Below are positions 25,005 to 34,800 of a stretch of DNA of 64,000 bases, in pieces. The stretch's first letter is position 1; each line of letters begins with the position of its first letter. The translations under genes and the position numbers were made by a program. The notes below the pieces were generated by a model. That model saw only the letters and a list, made by a program, of their open reading frames with translations, ran no database searches and was not told the origin of the DNA. Source of the stretch: JAUWKC01 sp035527845 (GTDB lineage Bacteria > Planctomycetota > Phycisphaerae > Sedimentisphaerales > Anaerobacaceae); contig DATKZT010000007.1 in assembly GCA_035527845.1 (NCBI GenBank), positions 1 through 64,000 on the forward strand, given 5' to 3'.

Positions 25005-25190
25005 TCAGCAGCCTGAGTCGTATTCATAGGCGCCAATGTCAGGGTCGCTGTCAATCTCACGGTCGCTGCCCTTGATGTCCAAGCCGTCGTAGTCCTCTGC
25101 AGCGTCATCGGTATCCCCGTCATCGATGCAATCGCTGCTTGAATCGAGGTTCAGGCCTTTGACCTGCTCAGGTTCAATCCCGAGGAGCAC
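25005..25190 (-). pseudogene. 3' remnant of a secreted parallel beta-helix protein
   Basis: On the - strand, the last 61 codons read LNLDSSSDCIDDGDTDDAA and end REIDSDPDIGAYEYDSGC. The DIGAYEY end is the usual close of planctomycete beta-helix (pectate-lyase-like) proteins. No matching body follows upstream in any frame, and the ATG found by extension has no ribosome binding site. The fragment keeps its terminator (24949-24979). It is most likely the broken end of a larger gene. An overlapping + strand frame is discussed under rejected items. Confidence 0.6.
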
Positions 25191-25464
25191 ACGAGCGTGG
25201 TAATGTCGGTTTCCAGCGAGAAACCGAGCAAGTTGCGCTGGAAATTGAACAGTTCAGGCATATACCAAACCAAAACCGGGGAGTTAGCGGCCGGCCACGA
25301 GTACGACAGCCCTGGCTGCCAAGGAGACCCAGTGTCAGGCGGCGACCCCGATGACGTTTTTGGCCCGGCGTGGGACCACGACAAATATGGGAATGACGGT
25401 GACGTGTACCGGGACGATTGATGGCGGTTTCCGACTTATTAAGGTATAGTTTGAAATGCTGATA

Positions 25465-25624
25465 CCGGAGGGTTCGGTTTCCTCCGGAAAGCTATTAGTT
25501 CTGGATAGCTCAGTAGGTACCGAGTCCACTTGGGTTACACCCTGTGGTGTCGGTGTACGTGTATTGTCCAAGCGCCTCTGGTAGTGTATTTGCCTTTGAC
25601 AATGGTAGCGCAGGGAGGTAGAAT
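25465..25624 (+). promoter_or_regulatory. Hairpin and consensus-like promoter before the 25724 gene
   Basis: TTGACA (25596-25601), a 17-base spacer and TAGAAT (25619-25624) form a strong promoter about 100 bases ahead of the next start. A 7-bp hairpin (CCGGAGG / CCTCCGG, 25465-25487) and an AGCTAT / ATAGCT pair just after it lie upstream. The rest of the 533-base gap shows no gene I can support. Confidence 0.65.
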
Positions 25625-25723
25625 TAGATTGTTGGGGCCATCAAGCTTGCGAAAAGTGGGTTCAGAGGTCCGCACAGAGCATGATGCAAAGTATGGTGCG
25701 GCAGATAAGTTGTGGAGGGAAGC

Positions 25724-26845
25724 ATGAGTCAATCAAGCTCAAGTAGGAGTAATCGGCGTCTGGTTTGGATTGCGGCGGCAGCCATCCTGCTTATTGCCGG
25801 TGCAGTCGCCCTGATTTTCCAACCGAGTCGTGAAAGGGACGAGATTGGCATCCAGCAGCCGGCCGCCACGGCAGCCTCACCACCAGAAACCGTTGAAAGT
25901 AACGAGCCAAAGGTTGGGGTCACACCCACCATTGCTGACAGCCCAGGCGATTCCGAGGGCCAAGGGTTGGATCACATAACCAAAGAGGTGATCGCCGATG
26001 CCGAACGGATGATTCCGCATAAGCCTCATCCGTGGCGGTCGAAGCTTGTGGAAAATATGTCCTCAGAGACCATTGAACAAACCATAGAGAATTTTGCGAA
26101 CTTCGACGATTTGTCTCTGGCGGAGACCACCATTCCCGGTATGCGCATCGCCCCGGACCATGGTCTGTTTCAGGCGATATGTGTCACCAGACTAAACAGG
26201 GTGCGCAGGGTTCTCGAGTACGGGCGTGAAGACCCTGAAACGGTGATACCCTTATTGCGCAAAAGACTGCTGTACGTCATCGACGGTTTTCAGGGGGCTC
26301 GCCGGGAGTTTGACAAATTGGTGGACAAGGGATACTGGGCGCCGGGCACATGGTCCTCATCCGAGCCGCATGAAGTAACAATACGACAAACCGGGGCCGC
26401 AGCAACGATATATCTGCTGACAGAGTTAGCTGATTACGAGGCGCTGCCTATCATAGCGAGGATGTGCAAAGAAGAGATTGAAGGACCTACGAATCCCGCA
26501 CCGTATGAGTATGCTGTTTACGCGATCTATGAGCTGTTGAAGGTTCATCCGCGCGATGGGCTGACCGCCGATCAGTTGAACCTCTTGGAAAGTTGTATAG
26601 AAGCCGGCAAGGAATTGCGGCCGCCGAGAGAGATAGAGGTGACGCCGTGGAAGGACATGTACGCAGAACACGATCCCAGACGGACCATGATGGGAATGGA
26701 CCTTGGAACCGACAGACACCACAAGATAAAGATGCGCGTCTGGGACCTCAACTTTACGGATGGGAACAGACTTCGTGGCAGAGAGGAGCCGCTCTTCAAG
26801 AAAGCCGACGAATTCCTCACTGCTGTATATGGCAGCAATGGGTAA
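25724..26845 (+). CDS. Membrane-anchored protein of unknown function
   Basis: This 373-residue protein is not recognised. A short basic N-terminus (SSSSRSNRR) precedes one membrane helix (LVWIAAAAILLIAGAVALIF, residues 15-34), then a Pro/Ser/Glu-rich linker and an alpha-helical domain (about 90-370). That domain has helix-pair segments such as PLLRKRLLYVIDGFQGARREF and AAATIYLLTELADYEALPIIARM, which faintly suggest HEAT-like solenoids. GGAGG at 25714-25718 supports the ATG at 25724 over the TTG at 25712. It has its own promoter and stands alone between repeat-rich spacers. The domain would face the periplasm. Confidence 0.7.
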   Translation: MSQSSSSRSNRRLVWIAAAAILLIAGAVALIFQPSRERDEIGIQQPAATAASPPETVESNEPKVGVTPTIADSPGDSEGQGLDHITKEVIADAERMIPHKPHPWRSKLVENMSSETIEQTIENFANFDDLSLAETTIPGMRIAPDHGLFQAICVTRLNRVRRVLEYGREDPETVIPLLRKRLLYVIDGFQGARREFDKLVDKGYWAPGTWSSSEPHEVTIRQTGAAATIYLLTELADYEALPIIARMCKEEIEGPTNPAPYEYAVYAIYELLKVHPRDGLTADQLNLLESCIEAGKELRPPREIEVTPWKDMYAEHDPRRTMMGMDLGTDRHHKIKMRVWDLNFTDGNRLRGREEPLFKKADEFLTAVYGSNG

Positions 26846-27079
26846 CCTGCCAGCGATCCGAGTCTCTATTGCTCGTTCTCGCTTTACTTTGAGCTAATTC
26901 GCATTCTTTTTCATTGTTACCTCTCATCAATAAACCCTGGAAAACCGCTGTGTTTCTCGTCGCTCACATCTGGTCGGGATATCTGCGTGCGCAGAAATGA
27001 CAAAAGGGTGATTGTCGCGCGTCGGCAAGCCCGCCAAATCCGCCAAACGACGAGGCGGACAAGCGACGAGGCGGGTGAT

Positions 27080-27220
27080 GAGATTGCCGCGCTGCGCTCG
27101 CAATGACCCCCGGCGGCGGGCTTCAAATGATTAAGGATAAGTGATTATTGATAAATGGGGCAGAGATTGCGGGGCGGAATGTTTCACATAGTGAAACAAG
27201 ACTTGGTCCTCGCAATGACG
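27080..27220. repeat. REP-like palindromic repeats in the 593-base spacer
   Basis: Two GAGATTGC...GCAATGAC units are visible: a compact one (27080-27107) with CGCGCTGCG between its arms, and a longer one (about 27161-27220) with a different insert. A third related motif (GCGTGCGCAGAAATGAC) lies near 26985. These resemble the intergenic palindromes common in many bacterial genomes. The 26846-27438 spacer contains no gene that I can support. Confidence 0.65.
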
Positions 27221-27438
27221 TATTTTCGGGCAAGGGGACCGCCGGCAGTGCCAGCGGCTAACAGATGAGGAAGCGTGGCGGGCAAGGATCGATAGCGAGA
27301 AAAAAAGTGGTGGGGTGATTGGCGGTTTTTGGGGTTTCGGGGGCATTGGCGCAGCGGTTGTGTAAATCCAACGTAAAAAAACAGAAATTCCTGTTACAAA
27401 AGAGCCCTGGGTGCGTCTTAATAATAGTAGGAGCATTT

Positions 27439-28386
27439 ATGGACGTGGTTTTCGAACAGATTAATTCGGCGGGACAAGGTCTTGTGGGATTCGCCCTGGC
27501 GATGCTGATTCAGTCGAGCGTCGTGATAGCGGTTCTGCTGCCGGCCGAACTGCTGCTGCGCAAGAGATTGCGGGCGGCGGTTCGGTGCCGGCTGTGGATG
27601 CTGGCGCTAATGCAGTTCTTTGTTCCCGTTTTCTTTCTGCTGCCGGTGCGGTGGGAAGGCATAGCGGAAGGTGAGATTATCTGGCAGGCGGGGCCGCTTA
27701 CGTGGCAGGGGGCGCTGTTTCTGGCCTGGCTTCTTCCGGCTGTCGGGATTGCCATGATAATTTCGGGCAGGGCAATTCGTGCGAGGAGGCTTGTTGCCGG
27801 GGCCAAAGAGGTCAACAACCTTATGAGAGGGGTGCTGTGGTACTGCCGGACCTGCATGGGGGTGAAGGGTGAAATCCGACTTAAGGTTTCGAAGAGACTG
27901 GCGAGTCCGGCGGTTTGGGGACTGTTTCGGCCTGTAATCCTGGTACCGCACAATCTGGCGCCAACCCTGGGGGCGAGACATCTGCGGTCGGCACTGCTGC
28001 ACGAGCTGGCACACGTAAGGCGCGGAGATTTGTGGGCGAACCTGGTCCAGACCGTCCTGCAGGTCCTCTATTTTTATAATCCGCTATTGTGGCTTGCGAA
28101 TCGGAGAATCCGCAAGGTGCGGGAGCAGGCGGTCGATGAGATGGTGGTCAAGGTCATGGGCGAAAGAGGGCTGTGGTATCCGCAGGCGCGGGTGGACGTC
28201 TCGAAGCTGGTTGGCGCTCGGCACAAGGCGGTTGTGGGGCGAACAAACGGCGGCAGAGCAAGTGACACGGTGGCAAGGCGAACGGGGCGCGGGCCGCATG
28301 GGCGGTCGGGAGGCAACGCAAAATCCCACTTGCTCAGCATGGTCAGGGTCGTCGTGGCCTTTCTGCTGGCGGGTTTTGGGCGGTAG
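27439..28386 (+). CDS. Short M56-family (BlaR1/MecR1-like) membrane metallopeptidase
   Basis: This 315-residue protein resembles the protease half of BlaR1. Membrane helices are visible near 10-35, 45-70 and 95-115. The cytoplasmic loop carries VWGLFRPVILVP and the zinc motif HELAHVRRGDL (H188, E189, H192), then NPLLWLANRRIRKVREQAVDEMVV. AGGAG precedes the ATG at 27439. After about residue 235 the sequence becomes Arg/Gly-rich and ends in one last helix, with no extracellular sensor. It may be a sensorless form or one damaged at its C-terminus. The BlaI-type repressor lies 96 bases downstream, so it could act on that repressor. Confidence 0.78.
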   Translation: MDVVFEQINSAGQGLVGFALAMLIQSSVVIAVLLPAELLLRKRLRAAVRCRLWMLALMQFFVPVFFLLPVRWEGIAEGEIIWQAGPLTWQGALFLAWLLPAVGIAMIISGRAIRARRLVAGAKEVNNLMRGVLWYCRTCMGVKGEIRLKVSKRLASPAVWGLFRPVILVPHNLAPTLGARHLRSALLHELAHVRRGDLWANLVQTVLQVLYFYNPLLWLANRRIRKVREQAVDEMVVKVMGERGLWYPQARVDVSKLVGARHKAVVGRTNGGRASDTVARRTGRGPHGRSGGNAKSHLLSMVRVVVAFLLAGFGR

Positions 28387-28424
28387 GGGCATCGGGAAGA
28401 GGCTAAAATTTTTTATTTTTTTTG

Positions 28425-28471
28425 TTGACTGCTTCTACAGATGTAGTAGGATACTTCTACGATTGTAGAAG
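28425..28471 (+). promoter_or_regulatory. BlaI promoter with two dyad operators
   Basis: The -35 TTGACT (28425-28430) and a -10 such as TAGGAT (28447-28452) flank a first dyad, CTACAGATGTAG (28435-28446), that lies entirely within the spacer. A second dyad, CTTCTAC-GATT-GTAGAAG (28454-28471), covers the expected start of transcription. Both contain the TACA/TGTA-type core used by BlaI/MecI repressors, so the gene downstream is probably autorepressed and released by proteolysis. Confidence 0.75.
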
Positions 28472-28482
28472 GAGAAGACGTT

Positions 28483-28863
28483 ATGAGACTTACCGAGGCA
28501 GAATGGGTGATTATGAATGCGCTGTGGCAGGAGTATCCTGCGACGGCGCGGGAGATTGCGGGGCGGCTGCCGGCGGATGTGAGCTGGGCGTACACCACAA
28601 TCAAGACGCTGCTGAGTCGGCTGGCGGAGAAAAAAGCGGTACGGGAGAGCAAGCAGGGCAATACGAGCGTGTACGAGCCGGCTGTTACGCGGCATAGGGC
28701 GCGGCGCAGCGCGCTGCGGGCTCTTGCGGACCAGGCGTTCGACGGTGCGTTCGGGCCTTTGATGCACTTTCTGCTCGAAGAGGAAAAGCTGACGGCCGGA
28801 CAGCGCAGGAAACTTTTGGAATTACTGGGGGATCATCGCAAGAAAAAGGGAGAGAAGAAATGA
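28483..28863 (+). CDS. BlaI/MecI-family transcriptional repressor
   Basis: This 126-residue winged-helix repressor matches BlaI/MecI in length and layout. The N-terminal DNA-binding part has LTEAEWVIMNALWQEYPATA and the recognition region SWAYTTIKTLLSRLAEKKAV. The C-terminal dimerisation helix region contains LRALADQAFDGAFGPLMHFL. AAGGAGAAG precedes the ATG. In the family, an M56 peptidase triggers cleavage of the repressor after a ligand binds outside the cell. The stop overlaps the start of the giant M56 gene by ATGA, so repressor and sensor are co-translated, as in blaI-blaR1 pairs. Confidence 0.95.
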   Translation: MRLTEAEWVIMNALWQEYPATAREIAGRLPADVSWAYTTIKTLLSRLAEKKAVRESKQGNTSVYEPAVTRHRARRSALRALADQAFDGAFGPLMHFLLEEEKLTAGQRRKLLELLGDHRKKKGEKK

Positions 28864-31800
28864 TCGAGCAAATCAACCAAATCGGCCGGATGTGGTGGGG
28901 GTGGATGTGGCCGATGTTCTGGCAGGTGGGCGTGGTCGTCGTGCTGGTGTGGGTTATCGACCTGATAATCCGTCGGCGGGTGTGGCCGCAGGTGCGGTAC
29001 GCGCTGTGGGTGCTTGTGTTGCTGAAGCTTATTTTGCCGCCCTGGCTGGCGGCGCCGACGAGTGTCACCCGCCAGCTGGCGCCTCTGGCAACCGAGGCGG
29101 TAAAGTACAGCTTCTTTACCGACGAACCCGCTATCGGTCCGCCCGCTGAGCAGGCCGCGGCGCCGGTGACGACGGACGTCGAAGCATTGATAGTGAAGCC
29201 GCCTGTCACTTATGATGTCCCGATGGCTCTCAGGCCTCAAATGCCGGCAAGGGATCCTGCCGGCGTTGCTGATTCTGATGAGGCAAGCCACGTGTCCGAG
29301 GAAAGAGGTCCCCGCCTGAGCAGGCAAAGCTGGGCGATGTTAGTTTGGATGATGGGGGTGGTGACATTGGCGTGCTGGCTGGTGCTGAGGTTTCGGCGGC
29401 TGCGAAGGCGCCATGCAAAGAATGGGCGGAGCGAACTGCCGGCGCGGTTCGAGCAGTTGTTGGCGGAGGCGGCGGCGAAACTGAGACTGCGTCGGCTGCC
29501 GGAGGTCGTTCTGTCACGGGACGTGGTTAGTCCGGCGGTGTTCGGGGTCTTTCGGCCTGTGCTGCTGATGCCGGCCGGTGAAGTGAACAGGCTCTGCCGT
29601 CGGGAGCTTGAGCACGTCCTGCTGCACGAGCTTGCCCACATCAAGCGAGGCGACCTGAAGGTGCACGCCTTTTATATGGTCCTTCAGATTATCTATTGGT
29701 TCAATCCGCTGCTGTGGCTGGTCCGGCGGCAATTGCAGCATCTGCGGGAACTGTGTTGCGACGCGACGGTGGCGAGAATTCTGCGCGAAGAGACAACGGG
29801 GTATCGTGAAACCATCCTTCAGACGGCGCGACGCCTGTTGGCCAGGCCGGCCGAGCCGGGGATGGGCTTGCTGGGTCTGTTCGAAGATTCGGCGCGACTG
29901 GTGACACGCCTGAAATGGCTGGAAAAGAAGACGTGGAAGCATCGCGGCCTGCGCCTCGCCACGGTCTTTGTCATCGTCGCCGTCATGGCCGCCTGCGTGC
30001 TGCCAATGGCCAAGGTGGAGGAGGAGTCGGGGTCGGGGGTGGACGATCTGCCGGTTGTTCGTACCAGCCGCGAAAGGCGTGATGGTACGGAATTCTATAT
30101 GGGCACGAAGACGAAGGAGGGTTTGTCAATCTTCTCCCAAGCGGAACCGATGGCGCTTAGCTTTAGGATAACAGGAGAATTGAAGGCGGGCGCCGGGAAA
30201 GAGCTGGAGGTGCCTCTGGTGACAATTCCGACGGACGCACAAATCGTGAAGGAGGAACACGAGCGGTTGAGAGAAGCGACGTTGAAGCTTCTGAAGACTT
30301 CCGGGGACTTTGTCGAACCTCGTTATGTTCGCAGCCGAGTGGATAAGGACATAGTTTCGGTGGCTTTTATGTTCAAGGGACCTGAGGACCCGCAGAGGCG
30401 GATAAAACTTACGGTGCGGGTGGCAGACTCAGAGAGAAACACCCTTGGGATGCTGGTGCGTCAATGCCGTGACCAGAGGATTATCGCAAAGAACCCGCCG
30501 GTGATTTTGAGCGACCGTCCTCTAATATCGCGTGTCAATATGGAAGAGCTGCACCTCGATGAGGGATTACTGGAGAAAGCAGCGCGAATTGAGGTGAGGT
30601 TCGAGGAGCTTGCCCGTGTGAAAGAGGGGCGCCAGTTCGGTGATATTGAAGAGGCGTTCGAGCTGTACCGTCGCATCGAGATTTCGAGGGAGGTCGAGGC
30701 GTACCCGGAGGAGGAATTCAAAGTCGAGAACATTATTTTCGATGAGTCCGGCGGCAAGCTTTATGCGAAACTGGATTTCGGGTGGACCATTCACGGCGCC
30801 CTGGGCCGGACGCTCAAACATCGATTGATGCTGGAACTGCTGGATGCGGCCGGCGAAGTAGTCGGTCGAACTGAGACGGTCTTCTCCAACAAAGAAGGCG
30901 TCATTCTCCGTTACGGAAGACGCGATATTAGTCGTGCATCGGGAGAGATGTACGTTGCGCTGGGCGAATGGAGCCAGGTAAAAGAGGCAGCTCGATTCTT
31001 GCTGAAGATCAAGCCGGCGCCAGAAGACGCTGTGGTTTCAGAGCCTCAGGTAAGTCTTTGCTCAATCGAGGTGAAAATTGTTGATGCGCAGGGGCGGGCG
31101 GTGGAGGACGACTACTCGCTGGACCTGTGGCGCAGGCGATTGCCCGGAGACCAGACCGGCAATGAGGGGCAGATTCGCGGGAGAACGGGCCGATGGTATA
31201 ATTCCTGGAAGAAAGCGGACTGGATACAGTCAATCAAGAGGCTCTCAAAGTGGGAAAGGCTTTATCCGGGGGAATATATTGTCACGGCCGATCATGCGTT
31301 GCGCAAGATTGGGGACTGGTGGGACCGCGACCCGACGCCGACTGGAATCAGTGATGTAATACACGTTGATGGCGTTGAAAATAGAGATGTAATTGCGCTG
31401 GTCAGGCTGGAGGGTGATGCGCCTTTGACTATCAAGTTCATTGATTCGCAGACTTTGGAGCCTGTCAGTGAAGCGTGGCAGAGGCTGTATCGTGATGACG
31501 GTCGACTGCTTGGAAACGGTGGGCTGGCCGACGCAAATGGTATTTCACGGTACAGGTCTTTGAAGGCGGGTACATACCGGCTGGAGTCGAGAGGTAAAGG
31601 ACCAGGGATGGCCAAGAGGAAAGAGTACGTGCCGCTCGAGGAACCTGTCAAAATAGAGGTGATAAAAGGACAGGAAAATGAGGTAACCGTACGACTGGAC
31701 CCAAACGAATTAACAGAGGCCCAAATCAAGAAGCGCTGGCCGTGGTCGGTTACGGGGACGGTGAGGGATGAGCAAGGCAGGCCAATGGAAGGGGTGCGTG

Positions 31801-34800
31801 TTCAGGTAGCCGCCGGGTGGGGGACACTCGGGCGGTCGGATGAGGATGTGACTAATGCGGATGGCAGATACACGCTGAGGTTCGTACCCGGCGGATTTGT
31901 AATGGCTGAGAGGAAAGGTGCCTGGTATGCGGCGATAGTATCGGCGTTCAAGGACGGCTATTATGAGGCCAACCTGTGCAGCCAGGGGGACCTGGCGATG
32001 GCATACGAGCCGATAGATCCCAATGCGAGAGGCAAGGAATGGAGGTATCAAGGGGTTGTCTTGCCCAACGAGCCCTACGAGGTGAATTTTGTGATGGTTC
32101 GGGCGGCGAGGATCAAGGGCAGGCTAATTGACGGGCAGGGCAGCCCGATAGGGGGGAAAGGATTGTGGCTGGCGGGTGAGGGACTTTACCCTGCCAGCAG
32201 CGTTCTGGCGAGCTTTGAGACGGATGCAGATGGGCGGTTTGCAGTCGATAGTGTTGCGCGTCAGATATGCTGGTTGACTTATCGGGGCGGGAGAAGGAAG
32301 GAAGTAACGACCGTACCTATTGATTTCTCTGAGCCGGTTGAGTACGAGGTGGTGCTGGTTTACGAGGCGCCGGAATATGGCTCGCCGAGTCTGAAGGTGG
32401 AAAAGGCCGAGCCGAGAGTGAGTGACGAGCCGGGGGCAACGGTTGAGATTGAAGAGGCGGGGTCTGGGGCGCCTCGTGCGGGGACGGATTCGGGGCAGAT
32501 GCGGGCCAGAGGCGAAGAGATTCTGAGGCGGATGCGTGAGGTTAACCGGTACTGGCTGGTGGGGCCGGCGGCGGAGGTTAAGAACTACGCTTATGATTTT
32601 GTTGTCATCGGCCAGAAGCGGGAAAAGATTGAGATTAGTGACCCTCGGGAAGTGTTCAGGGATTTTCGGCAGGGAATCGGCTACCACTCGCTTGTTCACC
32701 GGGTAGTGTGTGAAGAGGGCGATTATGCGATTACGGAGGTGGCCGAAGATGAAGAGACGATTCGCCTGGATTTTGCGTTCGAGGACCCAATAAAGATTAT
32801 CGCCAGGCACGAGGTTGCCTTCGGGTGTAACGGCTGTTTCGTGGTGTTTCCAAAGAAGGCGAGTCTGTGGCTGGATGCGGCGAAAATGGTTCCGGTGCAA
32901 GTGAAGGCGGAAGATGTGGAGGAGCGTTTTTCGGAGTACGCAAGTGCGGCGGACGGCTGCTATGTGCCGCTTCGGATCGAGATTGAACACGAGGATTCAT
33001 CTTTTGACTGGCGGTTTCGGCTGCATGAGCCGGGACTTTGGCTTTTTGAAGAGGGCCGGTATGGGGAAGAGGGGAAGGAGCCTGCGCCGGCGGCGCTGGT
33101 GGAGAAGGTGAGAGTGAACGATGCGTCAATCACAGAGACGAAGGTGCCGAGCTACGGTACGGACTGGTGGCCGACGGTGCTATCCGTCGAGCATGGGCGG
33201 TCGGAGCAGGGCGCACAGCAGATGATTCTGACGACGCGGACGAGGAAGGATGTGACGGTTCGGGCGGTCGCCGAGCCGGGTCGAATGATATTTGAGACGG
33301 TGGGGACGCTGCCGGTCAAAGACGGAAAGAGGCCTTCGATAGAGCTTCTTTCGGCACCCGACGTGGCGGACCTGCGGAGTGAGAAGCGCAAGGAGCTGCG
33401 AGAAGCAACGGTGCAATTGCTGGCGGCGGGTGGGAGGTTCGTGAAGCCGGGGTATTTTCATCTGGGGTGCGGGGAAGCTACGGGCCAGTGCGACGTGAGG
33501 TTCCTGTTCATGGGGCCGGAGACCGTGGAGAGACGAATCAAGGTGACGGTGGAATTGCGGGATGCGAACGGGGTTAGTCTGGCGACGATGACGCGGCAGT
33601 GCGCGGACGGCCGGATTTACGCGCGGGCGAATCGTGAGCGTGATCGCTCGGGCTCGAGGCGGGAAGAAACGAACTTGGAAGGGTTTGACATCGACTTGAA
33701 GCTGGTTGACACAACCGAGCAGATCGCAGTGACCTTCGAGGAAATGCCCCCCGACTTCGGTGAGGGCGAAGAAGCAGTTGAAACTTTGTTGTCTGACGGA
33801 AGCGACCTGGAGGTTGATGTTGAAAAGGACAAGAAAGAGGCCGTTGAGGGGATGGAGGGTACGGGGAGCGCTGAGCATTCCGCCTGGCGGGCGGATTTCG
33901 AAAGCCTGTCGGTGGAGATGTCCGGAATATGGATCTGGTGGCAGAAGCCGCAGTTCAGTATCAGCAGTGACGGTTTTGTCGAGTTCACGATGGGTAAGGG
34001 GCCGCAGGATTCATCGCGATACAAAACCACATTCAGCCTGAGACCGGAACACCTGCGGCAATTAAACAGGCTGCTGGCAGAAACGGGCTGGCTCACCGAA
34101 GCCGGCGCCAACGTCGAGCCTGGTTATACCGACGCTTCACGGATAGACATATCGCTCGTGCGGCGGGGTGAAACCACAAAAGTCTGGTGCCACGACCGAA
34201 ATCCTGAGCCGTATAGCGCACTGGTCAATTTTCTGATGCGAATTTACAGGCAGGAGTGGCTGCTCAATCGGATGACGGCTGCCGCGGAGAAGGAGCGCCT
34301 CGATGCCTTTCGGGAAGTGGAGGACGAATTGAAGGCGGCAGCAGGCGAACCGATGCTGCCGCACCCGACGCCCGTTCTCGACTACCACCGTTTCATAGAT
34401 GTCTGCATTGAAGTCATTAATAACACGCGAGACAACCATCGCGAGGTAATCGCAACTGCTTTGCGGCTTTTGGGAATGCTGGGGATTGAATCCCAGCGTG
34501 ATACTATTATTGGGCTGACAACGGCCGAACAGACAGCCAGCGAAGCTCAATGGTCTAAACAGAAGACGCTGGTTGTCAGGATAGCAGCGGTGAAAGCGCT
34601 GACTGCCCTGGGTGGTGAAAAGTCATTGCAACAGCTCAGGAGCCTCGCAGCGAAACACGAACAATCAGAGGTGTGGCTCAATGACGGCATAGCTGAAGGG
34701 CTGTATGAACTGGGTGGGGAGGGGTCTATCGACTCGTTGAAGGATATGGCGAGGACGACAAGTAGTGCGGCGTGGTGCCTGATAAGACTGGGACCGGCAG

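Noticed and set aside
25143..25421. A + strand frame (EVQAFDLLRFNPEEHTSVVM onwards) overlapping the beta-helix remnant
   Set aside because: The composition looks somewhat protein-like, but it has no start signal, no family match, and shares bases with the better-supported DIGAYEY remnant on the other strand.
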